A DNA stretch of 64,000 nucleotides, taken from assembly GCF_029760895.1 (NCBI RefSeq), contig NZ_CP121679.1:3702001-3766000 (forward strand), read 5' to 3'. Both the position numbers and the translations under genes were made by a program. The notes under the pieces are model-generated. The model saw only the letters and a program-made list of their open reading frames with translations. It did no database searches and had not been told where the DNA came from. Origin of the DNA: Ancylobacter sp. WKF20 (lineage in GTDB: Bacteria > Pseudomonadota > Alphaproteobacteria > Rhizobiales > Xanthobacteraceae). Of the stretch, positions 8,250 to 19,544 are shown piece after piece (positions within the stretch are counted from its first letter, which is position 1; every line of letters starts with the position of its first letter).

Positions 8250-8610
8250 CCCGAATCCTCTGCTCCAGACCGGCATAGCCGGCGATCTTGGTGTCGAGGA
8301 CGAGAAGGCAGTCCTGAAGCTCGGCCAGATGAAGCGCCACGCGCTCGCGGTGCTGCACCAATAGCGCGCGTCGCTCGGCTTCGGTTGCGACCCCGGCTTC
8401 CCGCAAGGCTGCGTAGCGCAGCATGTCGCGGATCGGCATTCCGATCGTTTTCAGGCGACCGAGAAAGGCGATCCACGTCAGGATGGAGGCATCGTAATCG
8501 CGCTGGCTCGAACGGTTCCGGTCCGCATAGGGCAGCAGTCCGATCCGCTCGTAATAGCGGATGGTGTGGACCGATAATCCCGATAGCTTGGCCAGTTCCC
8601 CGATCTTCAT
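8182..8610 (-). CDS. MerR family transcriptional regulator
   Basis: A 142-residue DNA-binding regulator. Residues 1-70 are the MerR winged helix-turn-helix, MKIGELAKLSGLSVHTIRYYERIGLLPY, followed by a dimerisation coiled coil through about residue 115. No metal-binding Cys pair is visible, so the ligand is probably not a metal; relatives of this type sense aldehydes, electrophiles or drugs. The start at 8610 is the standard MKIGEL position. A promoter with the abnormal 19-base spacer that MerR proteins act on lies immediately upstream (8639-8669), so the gene is probably autoregulated. It is co-transcribed with the CMD gene. Confidence 0.9.
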   Translation of the reverse strand: MKIGELAKLSGLSVHTIRYYERIGLLPYADRNRSSQRDYDASILTWIAFLGRLKTIGMPIRDMLRYAALREAGVATEAERRALLVQHRERVALHLAELQDCLLVLDTKIAGYAGLEQRIRDDDATQLQRRRQPAGARAARPR

Positions 8611-8638
8611 GATCGCCCTTTTCGCCACGACGCAGCCG

Positions 8639-8669
8639 AGGCTAGGGGTTCGAGCGCGCTCGAAGTCAA
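8639..8669 (-). promoter_or_regulatory. MerR-type promoter with 19-base spacer and dyad operator
   Basis: On the minus strand: -35 box TTGACT (8669-8664), a 19-base spacer, and -10 box TAGCCT (8644-8639). The spacer holds the perfect dyad TTCGAGCGCGCTCGAA (8649-8664). A 19-base spacer with a central dyad is the hallmark of promoters twisted into activity by MerR proteins. Transcription would start near 8632 and read merR and the CMD gene. Confidence 0.85.
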
Positions 8670-8696
8670 GCGGGACTGTCTTTCACGCAGGTGTCT

Positions 8697-8723
8697 GTCG
8701 CGGCCGGCCGGGCCGGCCGCGAC
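8697..8723 (-). terminator. GC-rich perfect hairpin downstream of ppdK
   Basis: Bases 8697-8709 are exactly complementary to 8711-8723 (GTCGCGGCCGGCC and its complement), 20 bases after the ppdK stop. No U-tract follows, so it may be a factor-dependent terminator or an mRNA 3'-end stabiliser rather than a classic intrinsic terminator. Confidence 0.5.
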
Positions 8724-8742
8724 AATGTTATCGCCGGTCAGG

Positions 8743-11421
<2,679 letters not shown>

Positions 11422-11715
11422 GTCAGAGTCCTTTGGTGAGGCGCAACCTGGTGCGCCCTCAACGTGTGGTGGACATTCAACCGAAGTCGAAATTTAAGCA
11501 CCGTCAAAGGGTTCGTCCGCCCGGCCGTCGCCGCGCAAAACCGCTCCCCATAAAGTGATCTAGCGGTTTGAGGGGCCCCGTTCAATCCATCATTTGCACT
11601 GCACCATCCCTAGCGGCAGCGCACCACAATGTGACCGAATGGACGTATTGTCGCGGGGTCGGCAATCGGGCACCTCTGTGCGGGCCGGAAACCGATCCGT
11701 CGCAAGGGGCATCCT

Positions 11716-12108
11716 ATGATTGCAACACTGAACCGACTCGCGCCGCATGTGCTCAGCCTGCTGCGCGTCGCGTCCGCCCTGCTGCTGCTGCAGCATGGCA
11801 CCACCAAGATTCTGGGCTATCCCGCCACGCAGATGACGGGTGTCAGCCTCACCTCCCTGCCCGGCATCGCCGGCATTTTCGAGCTGGTCGGCGGCGTGCT
11901 GCTGCTGATCGGCCTGTTCTCCCGGCCCGTCGCCTTCATCCTGTCGGGCCTGACGGCGGTGGCCTATTTCCTCGTCCACGCGCCGCAGGCCTTCCACCCC
12001 ATCGTCAATGGCGGCGAACTCGCGGCGCTCTACAGCTTCGTGTTCTTCTACCTGACCTTCGCCGGCCCCGGCCCGTGGAGCGTCGACAAGCTGCTCGGCA
12101 AGGCGTGA
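11716..12108 (+). CDS. DoxX family membrane protein
   Basis: A 130-residue inner-membrane protein with four hydrophobic helices. Features of the DoxX family are LRVASALLLLQHGTTKIL in the first helix, FELVGGVLLLIGL in the second and AVAYFLVHAPQAFHPIVNGGE between helices three and four. The HGxxK and Asn-Gly-Gly-Glu motifs are the conserved positions. DoxX-like proteins are named after a subunit of an archaeal thiosulfate:quinone oxidoreductase; in bacteria they are linked to redox or oxidative-stress functions, and the exact role is unknown. The gene is followed by a strong hairpin shared with the convergent DUF3096 gene. Confidence 0.88.
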   Translation: MIATLNRLAPHVLSLLRVASALLLLQHGTTKILGYPATQMTGVSLTSLPGIAGIFELVGGVLLLIGLFSRPVAFILSGLTAVAYFLVHAPQAFHPIVNGGELAALYSFVFFYLTFAGPGPWSVDKLLGKA

Positions 12109-12132
12109 TCCGCGCCGGCCATCTCTGACGTA

Positions 12133-12178
12133 GGGCCCGGACCGGCTTGGGGAAGCCCGGTCCGGGCCGTCGTGTTTT
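12133..12178. terminator. Terminator between convergent doxX and DUF3096 genes
   Basis: GGCCCGGACCGG (from about 12133) pairs with CCGGTCCGGGCC (to about 12168) around a loop near CTTGGGGAAG, with one unpaired base in the stem, and TTTT follows at 12175-12178 on the plus strand. It serves doxX and may also act on transcripts coming the other way. Confidence 0.72.
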
Positions 12179-12341
12179 ACAGGCCCAGCCGCTCCAGCCC
12201 GCCGGAGCCGAGCAGGCCCATGACGCCGATGAAGATCAGGTAGACCGCGACGATGTAGGCGAGCAGGCGCGGCATCACCAGAATGAGGATGCCCGCGATC
12301 AGCGCGACGATCGGCTGAAGGGCGACAAAGCTGACGGCCAT
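12177..12341 (-). CDS. DUF3096 family small membrane protein
   Basis: A 54-residue protein, too short to be noticed by length filters. Reading from the ATG at 12341 it begins MAVSFVALQPIVALIAGIL and continues with a second hydrophobic stretch around LLAYIVAVYLIFIGVMGL before a short Gly-rich end. The pattern LQPIVALIAGILILVMPRLL is that of DUF3096, a family of two-helix inner-membrane proteins of unknown function common in alphaproteobacteria. AGGAG lies about eight bases upstream of the start. Convergent with doxX. Confidence 0.8.
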   Translation of the reverse strand: MAVSFVALQPIVALIAGILILVMPRLLAYIVAVYLIFIGVMGLLGSGGLERLGL

Positions 12342-13298
12342 AAGGGGTACTCCTGTGAGGTCCCCCTAGAACGGCCGGCGGTTGGGATGGTTCCGTGATG
12401 GGGGGCTTACGTCTGGCCCGGGGATGACGTGGTGAGCGGCGGGAACCGTTAGCAGAGAGACCGTTCGCGTAATGCGCGGGCGGGGTTCTTCACCCTCTCC
12501 GTGCAACGTCTTGGCCGGGCTTGGCTCGGCCATCCACGTCTTCCCTCCGATGCGCCACCCTAGTCGTGGATCCCCGGATCAAGTCCGGGGATGACGTTGA
12601 GGGTGAGGCACCGGTCCGGCAGGGGTGGTGCGCCGGGCGAGGCGCCTATCCCCACACGCCGTCATCCCGGCCGCAGGCGAAGCCGGAGAGCCGGGATCGC
12701 GTGGGAGTGGGGCGGGAACAGCGGGACGCGATCCCGGATACGGCCTGCGGCCGTTCCGGGATGACGATTTCCAGAGGGATGACGTGGCGAGAAGTAGGAC
12801 GCCCGCCCATGACGCTCTTCATCCCACACGCCGTCATGGCCGGGCTTGACCCGGCCATCCACGACTTCCCTCCGATGCGCCACCCTAGTCGTGGATCCCC
12901 GGATCAAGTCTGGGGATGACGTTGAGGGTGAGGCACCGGTCCGGCAGGGGTGGTGCGCCGGGCAAGGCGCCTATCCCCACACGCCGTCATCCCGGCCGCA
13001 GGCGAAGCCGGAGAGCCGGGATCGCGTGGGGAGTGGGGCGGGAACAGCGGGACGCGATCCCGGATACGGCCTGCGGCCGTTCCGGGATGACGATTTCCAG
13101 AGGGATGACGTGGCGAGAAGTAGGACGCCCGCCCATGACGCTCTTCATCCCACACGCCGTCATGGCCGGGCTTGACCCGGCCATCCACGACTTCCCTCCG
13201 ATGCGCCACCCAAGTCGTGGATCCCCGGATCAAGTCCGGGGATGACGGTGTGAGGGGTGGCATCGACTCGGCAGATGACAGCGGGACGCCGCCGGCGC
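12342..13298. other. Gene-free region occupied by palindromic repeats
   Basis: A stretch of 957 bases between the DUF3096 and glyS genes. Open frames exist, but they are repeated word for word in the tandem copies and read through palindromes, so I regard none as a gene. The first 170 bases (12342-12512) show no structure I recognise. The rest is the tandem repeat described separately, ending about 50 bases before the glyS stop codon. Confidence 0.75.
12513..13247. repeat. Tandem duplication of about 325 bases (two full copies, one partial)
   Basis: Copy one spans 12513-12837, copy two 12838-13163, and a partial third copy 13164-13247. Copies one and two differ at only a handful of bases. 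Each copy holds four palindromes: a GGCCGGGCTTGACCCGGCC stem, an ATCCCCGGATCAAGTCCGGGGAT stem written here in its halves ATCCCCGGA and TCCGGGGAT, a GTCATCCCGG...CCGGGAT stem, and GATCCCGG...CCGGGATGAC. The same palindromes are found singly elsewhere in the window. The near-identity means the duplication is recent or kept uniform by recombination. Confidence 0.88.
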
Positions 13299-15476
13299 CT
13301 AGCCCTCGATGCGGTCGAAGTCGGCGACGGTGCGGGTCAGCGCCCGGATTTCCGCCAGCAGGCGCAGGCGGTTCTGGCGCAGGGCGGCGTCCTCGGCGTT
13401 AACCGTCACCTTGTCGAAGAAGGCGTCGACCGGCGCGCGCAGGCGGGCCATCAGGCCCATGGCGCCCTCGAAATCCTCCGCCACCAGCGCCGCCTCGATC
13501 TGCGGGCGCAGGCCAGCCAGCGCCTCGCTGAGCGCGCGCTCCTCCGGCTCGGCCAGCAGGCCGGCGTCGATGCCGCCCTCGTAAGTATGGCCGTCCTTCT
13601 TTTCCTCGATGCGCAGAATATTCGCCGCGCGCTTGGTGCCGGCGAGCAGCGTCTTGCCGTCCTCGGAGCTGAGGAAGCGGGACAGGGCTTCGACGCGCTT
13701 CACGATGAGGAGCAACACGTCATTCGTGTATTGGCTGACAACGGGTGCCGTCGTTTGTCCGTTTGCTCCGATGGTCCCATGATTGACCAACTGTCCCGAA
13801 ACTAGCACCGCATCGACAAGATCATGTCGCGTCCCTTGCTCGCGAAGCTGCACTTTCAGACGATCAACAATGAACTCAAGCAAGCTATAGCTTTCGAGAG
13901 TATTGTCGACTGGCCTGTTCAGAAGGTCAAAATGCTTAAAGAATACAGGGAGTAGGCCCAGCTTGATCTGGTTCTCCAGCACCATGCGCACCACGCCCAG
14001 CGCGGCGCGGCGCAGCGCGTAGGGGTCCTTGCTGCCCGTGGGCTTCTCGTCGATGGCCCAGAAGCCGACCAGCGTGTCGAGCTTGTCGGCCAGCGCCACG
14101 GCGACGGAGACCGGGGCGGTGGGCACGCGGTCGGTCGGGCCCTGCGGCTTGTAATGTTCCTCGGCCGCGGCGGCGATGGCGGGGTCGAGCCCTTCCAGCT
14201 CCGCATAATAGCGGCCCATAAGGCCCTGCACTTCCGGGAACTCGCCGACGACTTCGGTGCGCAGGTCGGACTTCGCATAAAGCGCGGCCTGCTCGGCAAG
14301 GTCCGGGTCGGCGCCGACCAGCGGGGCCAGCGTCTTCGCCAGAGCCGCGATGCGCCGGATGCGCTCCAGCTGCGAGCCGAGCTTCTCGTGGAAGGTGACA
14401 TTGCCGAACTTCGCCAGCCGGTCCGGGAGCGAAACCGTGGCGTTGGTCTTCTTGTCGGTCTCCCAGAAGAACTTGGCGTCGGACAGGCGGGCGCGGATGA
14501 CGCGCTCATTGCCGGCGATGATCGCCGCGCCGCCATCGGAGGCGATGAGGTTCGACACCAGAATGAACTTGTTGGCGAGGCGCCCGGTGGCCGGGTTCTT
14601 CAGGACGAAGCACTTCTGGTTGGCGCGGATGGTGGCGCGGATCACCTCGTCCGGCACATCGAGAAAGGCCGGGTCGAAGGCGCCCATCAGCACGACTGGC
14701 CATTCGACGAGGCCGCAGATTTCCTCCAAGAGGCCGGCATCCTCGACCAGCTCCAGCCCCTGCGCCAGCGCAAGATCCTTGGCGTCGTTGAGGATGATGT
14801 CCTTGCGCCGCTCGCGGTCGGCGACGACATTGGCGGCCTCAAGCTTGGCCATCCAGTCCTCCAGCCGGCGGACCTTGATCGGGCCGGGGCTGAGGAAGCG
14901 GTGGCCGCGCGTCACGTCGCCGGCCGTGATGCCGTCGACATCGAAGGCGACGATTTCCGGTTCCTCGGTCTCCGGCCCGAAGGTGCAGAGGATCGACTGC
15001 AGCGGGCGCACCCAGCGCAGCGCGCCGGGCTGGGCCGAGGCCTTGCCCCAGCGCATCGACTTCGGCCACGGGAAAGAACGGATGATGGCCGGCACGATCT
15101 CGCCGATCACCTCCGGCGTCGGGCGGCCATGCTTGTGGATATGGGCGACGTAGGAATCGCCCTTCTTCGGGTCGCTGACGATCTTCGCCTGGTCGAGCGA
15201 GGTCAGCCCCGCCGCCTTAAGGAAGCCGTCGATGGCGCCCTGCGGAGCGCCGACGCGCGGGCCCTTGCGCTCCTCATGCGTGTCCGGCTGCTGCGCCGGC
15301 AGGCCGTGCACGGCGAGCGCGAGGCGGCGCGGGGTCACGAAAGCCTTGGCGCCCTCATAGACCAGACCGCGCTCGACCAGCGCATCGGTGACGAGCTTCT
15401 TCAGGCTGTCCGCGGCGGCCGCCTGCATGCGGGCGGGGATTTCTTCGCAGAACAGTTCGAGCAGGAGATCGGGCAT
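13299..15476 (-). CDS. glyS: Glycine--tRNA ligase, beta subunit
   Basis: A 725-residue subunit of the alpha2-beta2 bacterial glycyl-tRNA synthetase; the beta chain binds tRNA-Gly. It begins [18 protein letters not shown], the family N terminus, and has the conserved [19 protein letters not shown] and [10 protein letters not shown] segments. The C-terminal anticodon-binding domain ends the protein. An oddity is the stretch encoded by about 13700-13960: G+C drops (27 of 60 bases at 13861-13920) and the protein gains about twenty residues, including [13 protein letters not shown], between the conserved HDLVDAV and [11 protein letters not shown] motifs. The frame stays open, so the gene looks functional. 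The alpha subunit gene is 2.8 kb away at 18.3 kb, with two genes in between. Confidence 0.95.
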   Translation of the reverse strand: MPDLLLELFCEEIPARMQAAAADSLKKLVTDALVERGLVYEGAKAFVTPRRLALAVHGLPAQQPDTHEERKGPRVGAPQGAIDGFLKAAGLTSLDQAKIVSDPKKGDSYVAHIHKHGRPTPEVIGEIVPAIIRSFPWPKSMRWGKASAQPGALRWVRPLQSILCTFGPETEEPEIVAFDVDGITAGDVTRGHRFLSPGPIKVRRLEDWMAKLEAANVVADRERRKDIILNDAKDLALAQGLELVEDAGLLEEICGLVEWPVVLMGAFDPAFLDVPDEVIRATIRANQKCFVLKNPATGRLANKFILVSNLIASDGGAAIIAGNERVIRARLSDAKFFWETDKKTNATVSLPDRLAKFGNVTFHEKLGSQLERIRRIAALAKTLAPLVGADPDLAEQAALYAKSDLRTEVVGEFPEVQGLMGRYYAELEGLDPAIAAAAEEHYKPQGPTDRVPTAPVSVAVALADKLDTLVGFWAIDEKPTGSKDPYALRRAALGVVRMVLENQIKLGLLPVFFKHFDLLNRPVDNTLESYSLLEFIVDRLKVQLREQGTRHDLVDAVLVSGQLVNHGTIGANGQTTAPVVSQYTNDVLLLIVKRVEALSRFLSSEDGKTLLAGTKRAANILRIEEKKDGHTYEGGIDAGLLAEPEERALSEALAGLRPQIEAALVAEDFEGAMGLMARLRAPVDAFFDKVTVNAEDAALRQNRLRLLAEIRALTRTVADFDRIEG

Positions 15477-15585
15477 GGCGCTGTCGGCTGATGTGGCGGG
15501 GCAGGATGAGGTCCGCACGCCCTAGCACGTCACGCCGGGCGAGGGGAGTGCGTTTAGCCCAAGGGACGCGTTAGCCAAGGGATGG

Positions 15586-16896
15586 TTAGCCCAGAGGCGC
15601 GCCGCGCCGCTCGGTCATGGTCAGCGTCGCCGCGAGCGAGATGACGGAAAGCCCGATCAGATACCAGGCCGGGCCCATGTCCCAGTGCTCGCGGCTGACC
15701 AGATAGACCGCGACCATCGGCGCGGTGCCACCGGCAAGGCCCACCGAGATGTTGTAGGACAGCGAGAGCGCCGAGCAGCGCGTCGCCGAACGGAACATCT
15801 CCACCAGCGCGCAGGGGATCGGCCCGGCATACATGGCGATCAGCACGGCAAAGCCGATCTGGCCGAGCAGCGCGCCTTCCGCCGTGCCGGAATCCAGCAG
15901 GCGGAACAGCGGCCAGGACAGCAGCACCATGCCGATGAGGCCGCTGGCGATCATCCATTTGCGCCCGATGCGGTCGGACAGCCCGCCGAACACCGGCGCG
16001 AGGATCAGCACCGTGACCATGGAGATGGTGTTGATCTGCAGCGAGAGCCGGGCGGTCAGGTTGTCCACCTGCTGCATGTAGGTCGTGAGGTAGACGAAGA
16101 TCAGGTAGAAGCTGACGCCCAGCGTCAGGTTCATCAGCAGGGCGCGCAGCATGTTGGCGCTGTCGGTGCGCAGCGCGAGCGCCAGCGGCAGCCCTTCCGT
16201 CACCGCGCGGGCCGGGGGCGCCTCATCCTCGCCGATGGAGGCGCGGCGCAGATAGAGCGTGAAGCCGCCGAGCAGGATTCCCGCGAGGAAGGGGATGCGC
16301 CAGCCCCAGGCGGTGAGGTCGTCGGTGCTCATCATCATCGCGGTGACCGCGCCCACCGCCGAGCCGAGCAGCGTGCCCGCCGAGGCGCCGCAGCCGGCGA
16401 AGGAGGTGATGAGCCCGCGCCGCTCGGCCTTGGCGTTTTCCGCCAGATAGATCGCCGAGGTCGTGTATTCCCCGCCGATGGACAGCCCCTGCAAGAGGCG
16501 CATCACCAGCAGCAGCACGGGCGCGGCCGCGCCCAGCGTCGCGTAGGTCGGCAAGAGGCCGATGGCGACGGTCGAGCCGGTCATCAGCGCGGCGGAGATC
16601 AGCAGCGCGCGCCGGCGGCCATAGCGGTCGCCGATATGGCCGAACACCACGCCGCCGACCGGGCGCATCAGGAAGGAGGCGGCGAACACGCCGAAGGCCG
16701 AGATCAGCCCGACAAAGGCGTCGCTGTCGGGGAAGAAGTTCTTGGCGAAGATCGCGGCGAGGAAGCCATAGGCGGCGAAGTCGTACCACTCCAGCACATT
16801 GCCGAGCGCGCCCGCGACCAGGCTGCGCACCGGCGCGCGCCGGGTCGAGCGGAGATCATCGATGCGTCCTGCGTCACTGAATTCGGCGACCGACAC
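15586..16896 (-). CDS. MFS transporter, metabolite:H+ symporter (MHS) type
   Basis: A 436-residue inner-membrane transporter with twelve hydrophobic segments. The N-terminal half shows GNVLEWYDFAAYGFLA, the hallmark of the MHS subfamily (ProP, KgtP and ShiA relatives), then the cytoplasmic loop GHIGDRYGRRRAL. SIGGEYTTSAIYLAE and GLSDRIGRKWM complete the family pattern. Substrates of this group are organic acids, betaines or amino acids; the one here is unknown. The start codon is GTG at 16896, with AAGGGAG seven bases upstream. The gene lies between glyS and the FAD oxidase on the same strand, so uptake of a substrate for that oxidase is an attractive but unproven idea. Confidence 0.88.
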   Translation of the reverse strand: MSVAEFSDAGRIDDLRSTRRAPVRSLVAGALGNVLEWYDFAAYGFLAAIFAKNFFPDSDAFVGLISAFGVFAASFLMRPVGGVVFGHIGDRYGRRRALLISAALMTGSTVAIGLLPTYATLGAAAPVLLLVMRLLQGLSIGGEYTTSAIYLAENAKAERRGLITSFAGCGASAGTLLGSAVGAVTAMMMSTDDLTAWGWRIPFLAGILLGGFTLYLRRASIGEDEAPPARAVTEGLPLALALRTDSANMLRALLMNLTLGVSFYLIFVYLTTYMQQVDNLTARLSLQINTISMVTVLILAPVFGGLSDRIGRKWMIASGLIGMVLLSWPLFRLLDSGTAEGALLGQIGFAVLIAMYAGPIPCALVEMFRSATRCSALSLSYNISVGLAGGTAPMVAVYLVSREHWDMGPAWYLIGLSVISLAATLTMTERRGAPLG

Positions 16897-16993
16897 CGGC
16901 GCGCTCCCTTGCGGCGCCGCCGGAATGGCGGCCTGTGGGCGGCCAGCCTAACCGCCCTCGCCGTTCAGGAACATGGCTTTTCTGCGGGCAGCG

Positions 16994-18229
16994 TCAGGGA
17001 GCGGCCCGGTCGAGCGCCACATCCTCATACCAGGGCTCGCGGTGGCCGGCGATGAGCCGGGCGATGATGCGCGAGGCCATGTAGCTGAAGGTGATGCCGT
17101 TGCCGCCATAGCCATAGGCCGCGAACAGGCGCGGATGGCCGGGAACCTCGCCGATCAGCGGCAGGCCGTCGCTGGTGCGGCCGAAGACGCCGGACCAGAC
17201 CATGTCGGCGGCGATTTCCGCCTGCGGGCGGAGCGTAGCGAGCTTGCCCAGCAGCGCCGCCGCCTTGGCCGGGCCCTTGGCGGCCCGCTCCGGCGCGTCG
17301 GTCATGCCGTCCTCGTCCTCGCCGCCGATGACGATGCGCCCGTCGGCGGTCGTGCGCGCGTAGAGATAATCCTCGGAGGCTTCCCAGATCAGCGCGCGCT
17401 CGCGCCAGAGCGCGGCGGGTGCCTGCGCGGGGGTCGCCAGCGCCCAGCTCGCGCCGATGTCGTGCAGGTCCGACCGGACGATGTCGGGCAGCACATAGCC
17501 GGTGGCGAGAACCACCGCGCCCGCCTCGATGCTGTGGCCGCTGGCGAGCGTCACGCCGGCGCGGCGGCCGAGGCTTTCATAGCGGACCGCCTCGTCATGA
17601 AAGAGCCGCGCCCCGCGCGACAGGGCGCGCGTCAGCAGGCCGTGGGCGAGCCGCAGCGGATCGGCCTCGGCCGAGCCGGGCGACAGGAGGGCGCCCTCGC
17701 GGGTGATGCCGAAGGTGCCGAGCAGGTCGGCATGGCCGAGGAAGGCGCCGGGCAGCTCGGCGCGGTGGCGCAGCGCCAGCTCGTCCATCAGTGCCCGCGC
17801 GCCCACCTCCTCCGCCGCGAGATAGAGCGAGGGGCGGAGCGTGAAATCGCAGGCGATGGCCTGTTCCTGCACGAGGGCGGCCAGCCCCGCGACCGACCGG
17901 TAGCTGTAGCGGTAGATGTTGGCGGCCCGTTCGAAGCCGATGCGGTCGGTGAGGAAGCCCAGCCGGCGGTCGATCTCCCACAGCAGCATGGCGGTCGAGG
18001 CGACGGTCGAGCCCCGCCCCGGTTCCTCCCGGTCGATGAGCACCACATCATGGCCGAGCGCGGTGAGATGCTCGGCCATCAGCGCGCCGCTGATGCCGGC
18101 GCCGACGATCAGCACGTCGCAGGAAATGTTCTGCGCCAGCGGCCGGAACGGGCTGGCGACCCCGTCGCTGTGCCAGGGGGACCGGCCTTCGCGAAGGTCG
18201 GATTGCTCGGTGGTCTCGGGATCGAACAT
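16994..18229 (-). CDS. FAD-dependent oxidoreductase, DAO (glycine/D-amino-acid oxidase) family
   Basis: A 411-residue flavoenzyme. A DVLIVGAGISGALMAEHL Rossmann motif at about residues 38-55 binds FAD and is followed by VVLIDREEPGRGSTVAST, the usual ribose-binding acid. The C terminus has DGLPLIGEVPG and FAAYGYGGNGITFSYMASRII, the flavin-proximal loop of DAO enzymes. Length and pattern resemble gamma-glutamylputrescine oxidase and sarcosine-oxidase-like proteins; the amine or amino acid substrate cannot be assigned. About 60 bases separate it from glyQ upstream, and the MFS gene follows, so the three could share a transcript. Confidence 0.87.
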   Translation of the reverse strand: MFDPETTEQSDLREGRSPWHSDGVASPFRPLAQNISCDVLIVGAGISGALMAEHLTALGHDVVLIDREEPGRGSTVASTAMLLWEIDRRLGFLTDRIGFERAANIYRYSYRSVAGLAALVQEQAIACDFTLRPSLYLAAEEVGARALMDELALRHRAELPGAFLGHADLLGTFGITREGALLSPGSAEADPLRLAHGLLTRALSRGARLFHDEAVRYESLGRRAGVTLASGHSIEAGAVVLATGYVLPDIVRSDLHDIGASWALATPAQAPAALWRERALIWEASEDYLYARTTADGRIVIGGEDEDGMTDAPERAAKGPAKAAALLGKLATLRPQAEIAADMVWSGVFGRTSDGLPLIGEVPGHPRLFAAYGYGGNGITFSYMASRIIARLIAGHREPWYEDVALDRAAP

Positions 18230-18287
18230 GGGGTCTCGCTGCTGGAGGCGATGCGAGAACCCCGGCCGGTGCGAAAGGTTGCGCGGG

Positions 18288-19232
18288 TCAGCCCGCCGGC
18301 GTGCCGCCCGCTTCCGTGGCGAGCCAGGCGGCGCCGCAGGCCTTGGCCAGTTCGCGCACCCGCAGGATGTAGCTCTGGCGCTCGGTCACCGAGATGACGC
18401 CGCGCGCATCCAGCAGGTTGAAGACGTGGCTCGCCTTGATGCACTGGTCATAGGCCGGCTGCGCCATGAGGTGGCGGGTCTTGGAGTCATCCTCCCAGCC
18501 GGCCTCGAGGTACTTCGCCGCCGCGCTCTCGGCCATGCGGAACTGCTCGAACAGCATGGCGGTGTCGGCGTGCTCGAAATTGTGCCGGGAATATTCCTTC
18601 TCGGCCTGCAGGAACACGTCGCCATAGGTGACCTTCTCGTCACCCTCGCGGCCGTTGAAATTGAGGTCGTAGACGTTTTCGACGCCCTGCACATACATGG
18701 CGAGGCGTTCCAGACCATAGGTCAGCTCGCCCGCGACGGGGGCGCATTCAAAGCCGGCGACCTGCTGGAAGTAGGTGAACTGCGAGACTTCCATGCCGTC
18801 GCACCAGCACTCCCAGCCGAGGCCCCAGGCGCCGAGCGTCGGGCTCTCCCAGTCATCCTCGACGAAGCGCACATCGTGCAGCTTGAGGTCGATGCCGATG
18901 GCTTCCAGCGAGGCGAGGTAGAGTTCCTGCAGGTCCGGCGGCGAGGGCTTCAGGATCACCTGATACTGGTAATAGTGCTGGAGCCGGTTGGGGTTCTCGC
19001 CATAGCGGCCATCCTTGGGCCGGCGCGAGGGCTGCACATAGGCCGCCTTCCACGGCAGCGGCCCGAGCGCGCGCAGCGTGGTCGCCGGGTGGAAGGTGCC
19101 GGCGCCGACTTCCATGTCGTAGGGCTGGAGCACGACGCAGCCCTTGTCCGCCCAGAAGGCATGGAGCGCGAGGATGAGCCCCTGGAACGACTTGTCGGGG
19201 CGCATATGCGGCGGCAGCTTGGGATCGATCAT
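18288..19232 (-). CDS. glyQ: Glycine--tRNA ligase, alpha subunit
   Basis: A 314-residue catalytic subunit of tetrameric glycyl-tRNA synthetase; a class II aminoacyl-tRNA synthetase. Motifs include [36 protein letters not shown] at the start (seen in pieces), [20 protein letters not shown] (motif 2 region) and CEWCW-like [18 protein letters not shown], all diagnostic for GlyQ. The protein is complete and ends with a short Gly/Pro tail. In many relatives glyQ and glyS are adjacent; here they are split by an MFS transporter and an FAD oxidase on the same strand. The upstream gap to xseA (312 bases) holds repeats and the two divergent promoters. Confidence 0.97.
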   Translation of the reverse strand: MIDPKLPPHMRPDKSFQGLILALHAFWADKGCVVLQPYDMEVGAGTFHPATTLRALGPLPWKAAYVQPSRRPKDGRYGENPNRLQHYYQYQVILKPSPPDLQELYLASLEAIGIDLKLHDVRFVEDDWESPTLGAWGLGWECWCDGMEVSQFTYFQQVAGFECAPVAGELTYGLERLAMYVQGVENVYDLNFNGREGDEKVTYGDVFLQAEKEYSRHNFEHADTAMLFEQFRMAESAAAKYLEAGWEDDSKTRHLMAQPAYDQCIKASHVFNLLDARGVISVTERQSYILRVRELAKACGAAWLATEAGGTPAG

Positions 19233-19380
19233 CGGGAAGGCCGGCGGTTGGCGGGAAAAATCGCGCGCAACCTAGGCCGCGCGGGGGCGGGGATCAAGGT
19301 GGCGGGGCCTGTTCCGCGCAGCGTCCCGCGGGACGTCATCCTGAGTTGCCCGGTCAGCGGCCGGGCCGCGCCCGCTTGCC

Positions 19381-19495
19381 GTCATCCCGGACGGCCGCAG
19401 GCCGATCCGGGATCGTGAGCCGGATGGAGAGCGATCCCGGCTCTACGGCTGCGCCTCCGGCCGGGATGACGGTGGGCCTGCGGCCGGGATGACGG
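19381..19495. repeat. Cluster of dispersed palindromic repeats between glyQ and xseA
   Basis: Three elements of the repeat family also seen at 12.5-13.2 kb follow each other: GTCATCCCGGAC...ATCCGGGATC (19381-19412), GATCCCGGCTC...GGCCGGGATGAC (about 19432-19470) and GGCCTGCGGCCGGGATGACGG (about 19475-19495). They fill the middle of the 312-base divergent gap (19233-19544). The remainder of the gap shows no motif I can name. Confidence 0.75.
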
Positions 19496-19544
19496 TAGAC
19501 CCCACCGGTTCCCGCCCTCGGCAAAACCGACTATCACTCCCCCC

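Noticed and set aside
8649..8664. TTCGAGCGCGCTCGAA considered as a tRNA T-loop relic
   Set aside because: No acceptor or anticodon arms nearby; the dyad is fully explained as a MerR operator within a 19-base spacer.
12513..13247. Tandem repeats considered as a CRISPR array
   Set aside because: The unit is about 325 bases and the copies are nearly identical throughout; there are no short repeats with unique spacers and no cas genes nearby.
12521..13263. Several open frames (about 70-130 codons) on both strands
   Set aside because: They lie inside the tandem duplicated palindromic repeats and repeat themselves word for word, so they are by-products of non-coding repeats.
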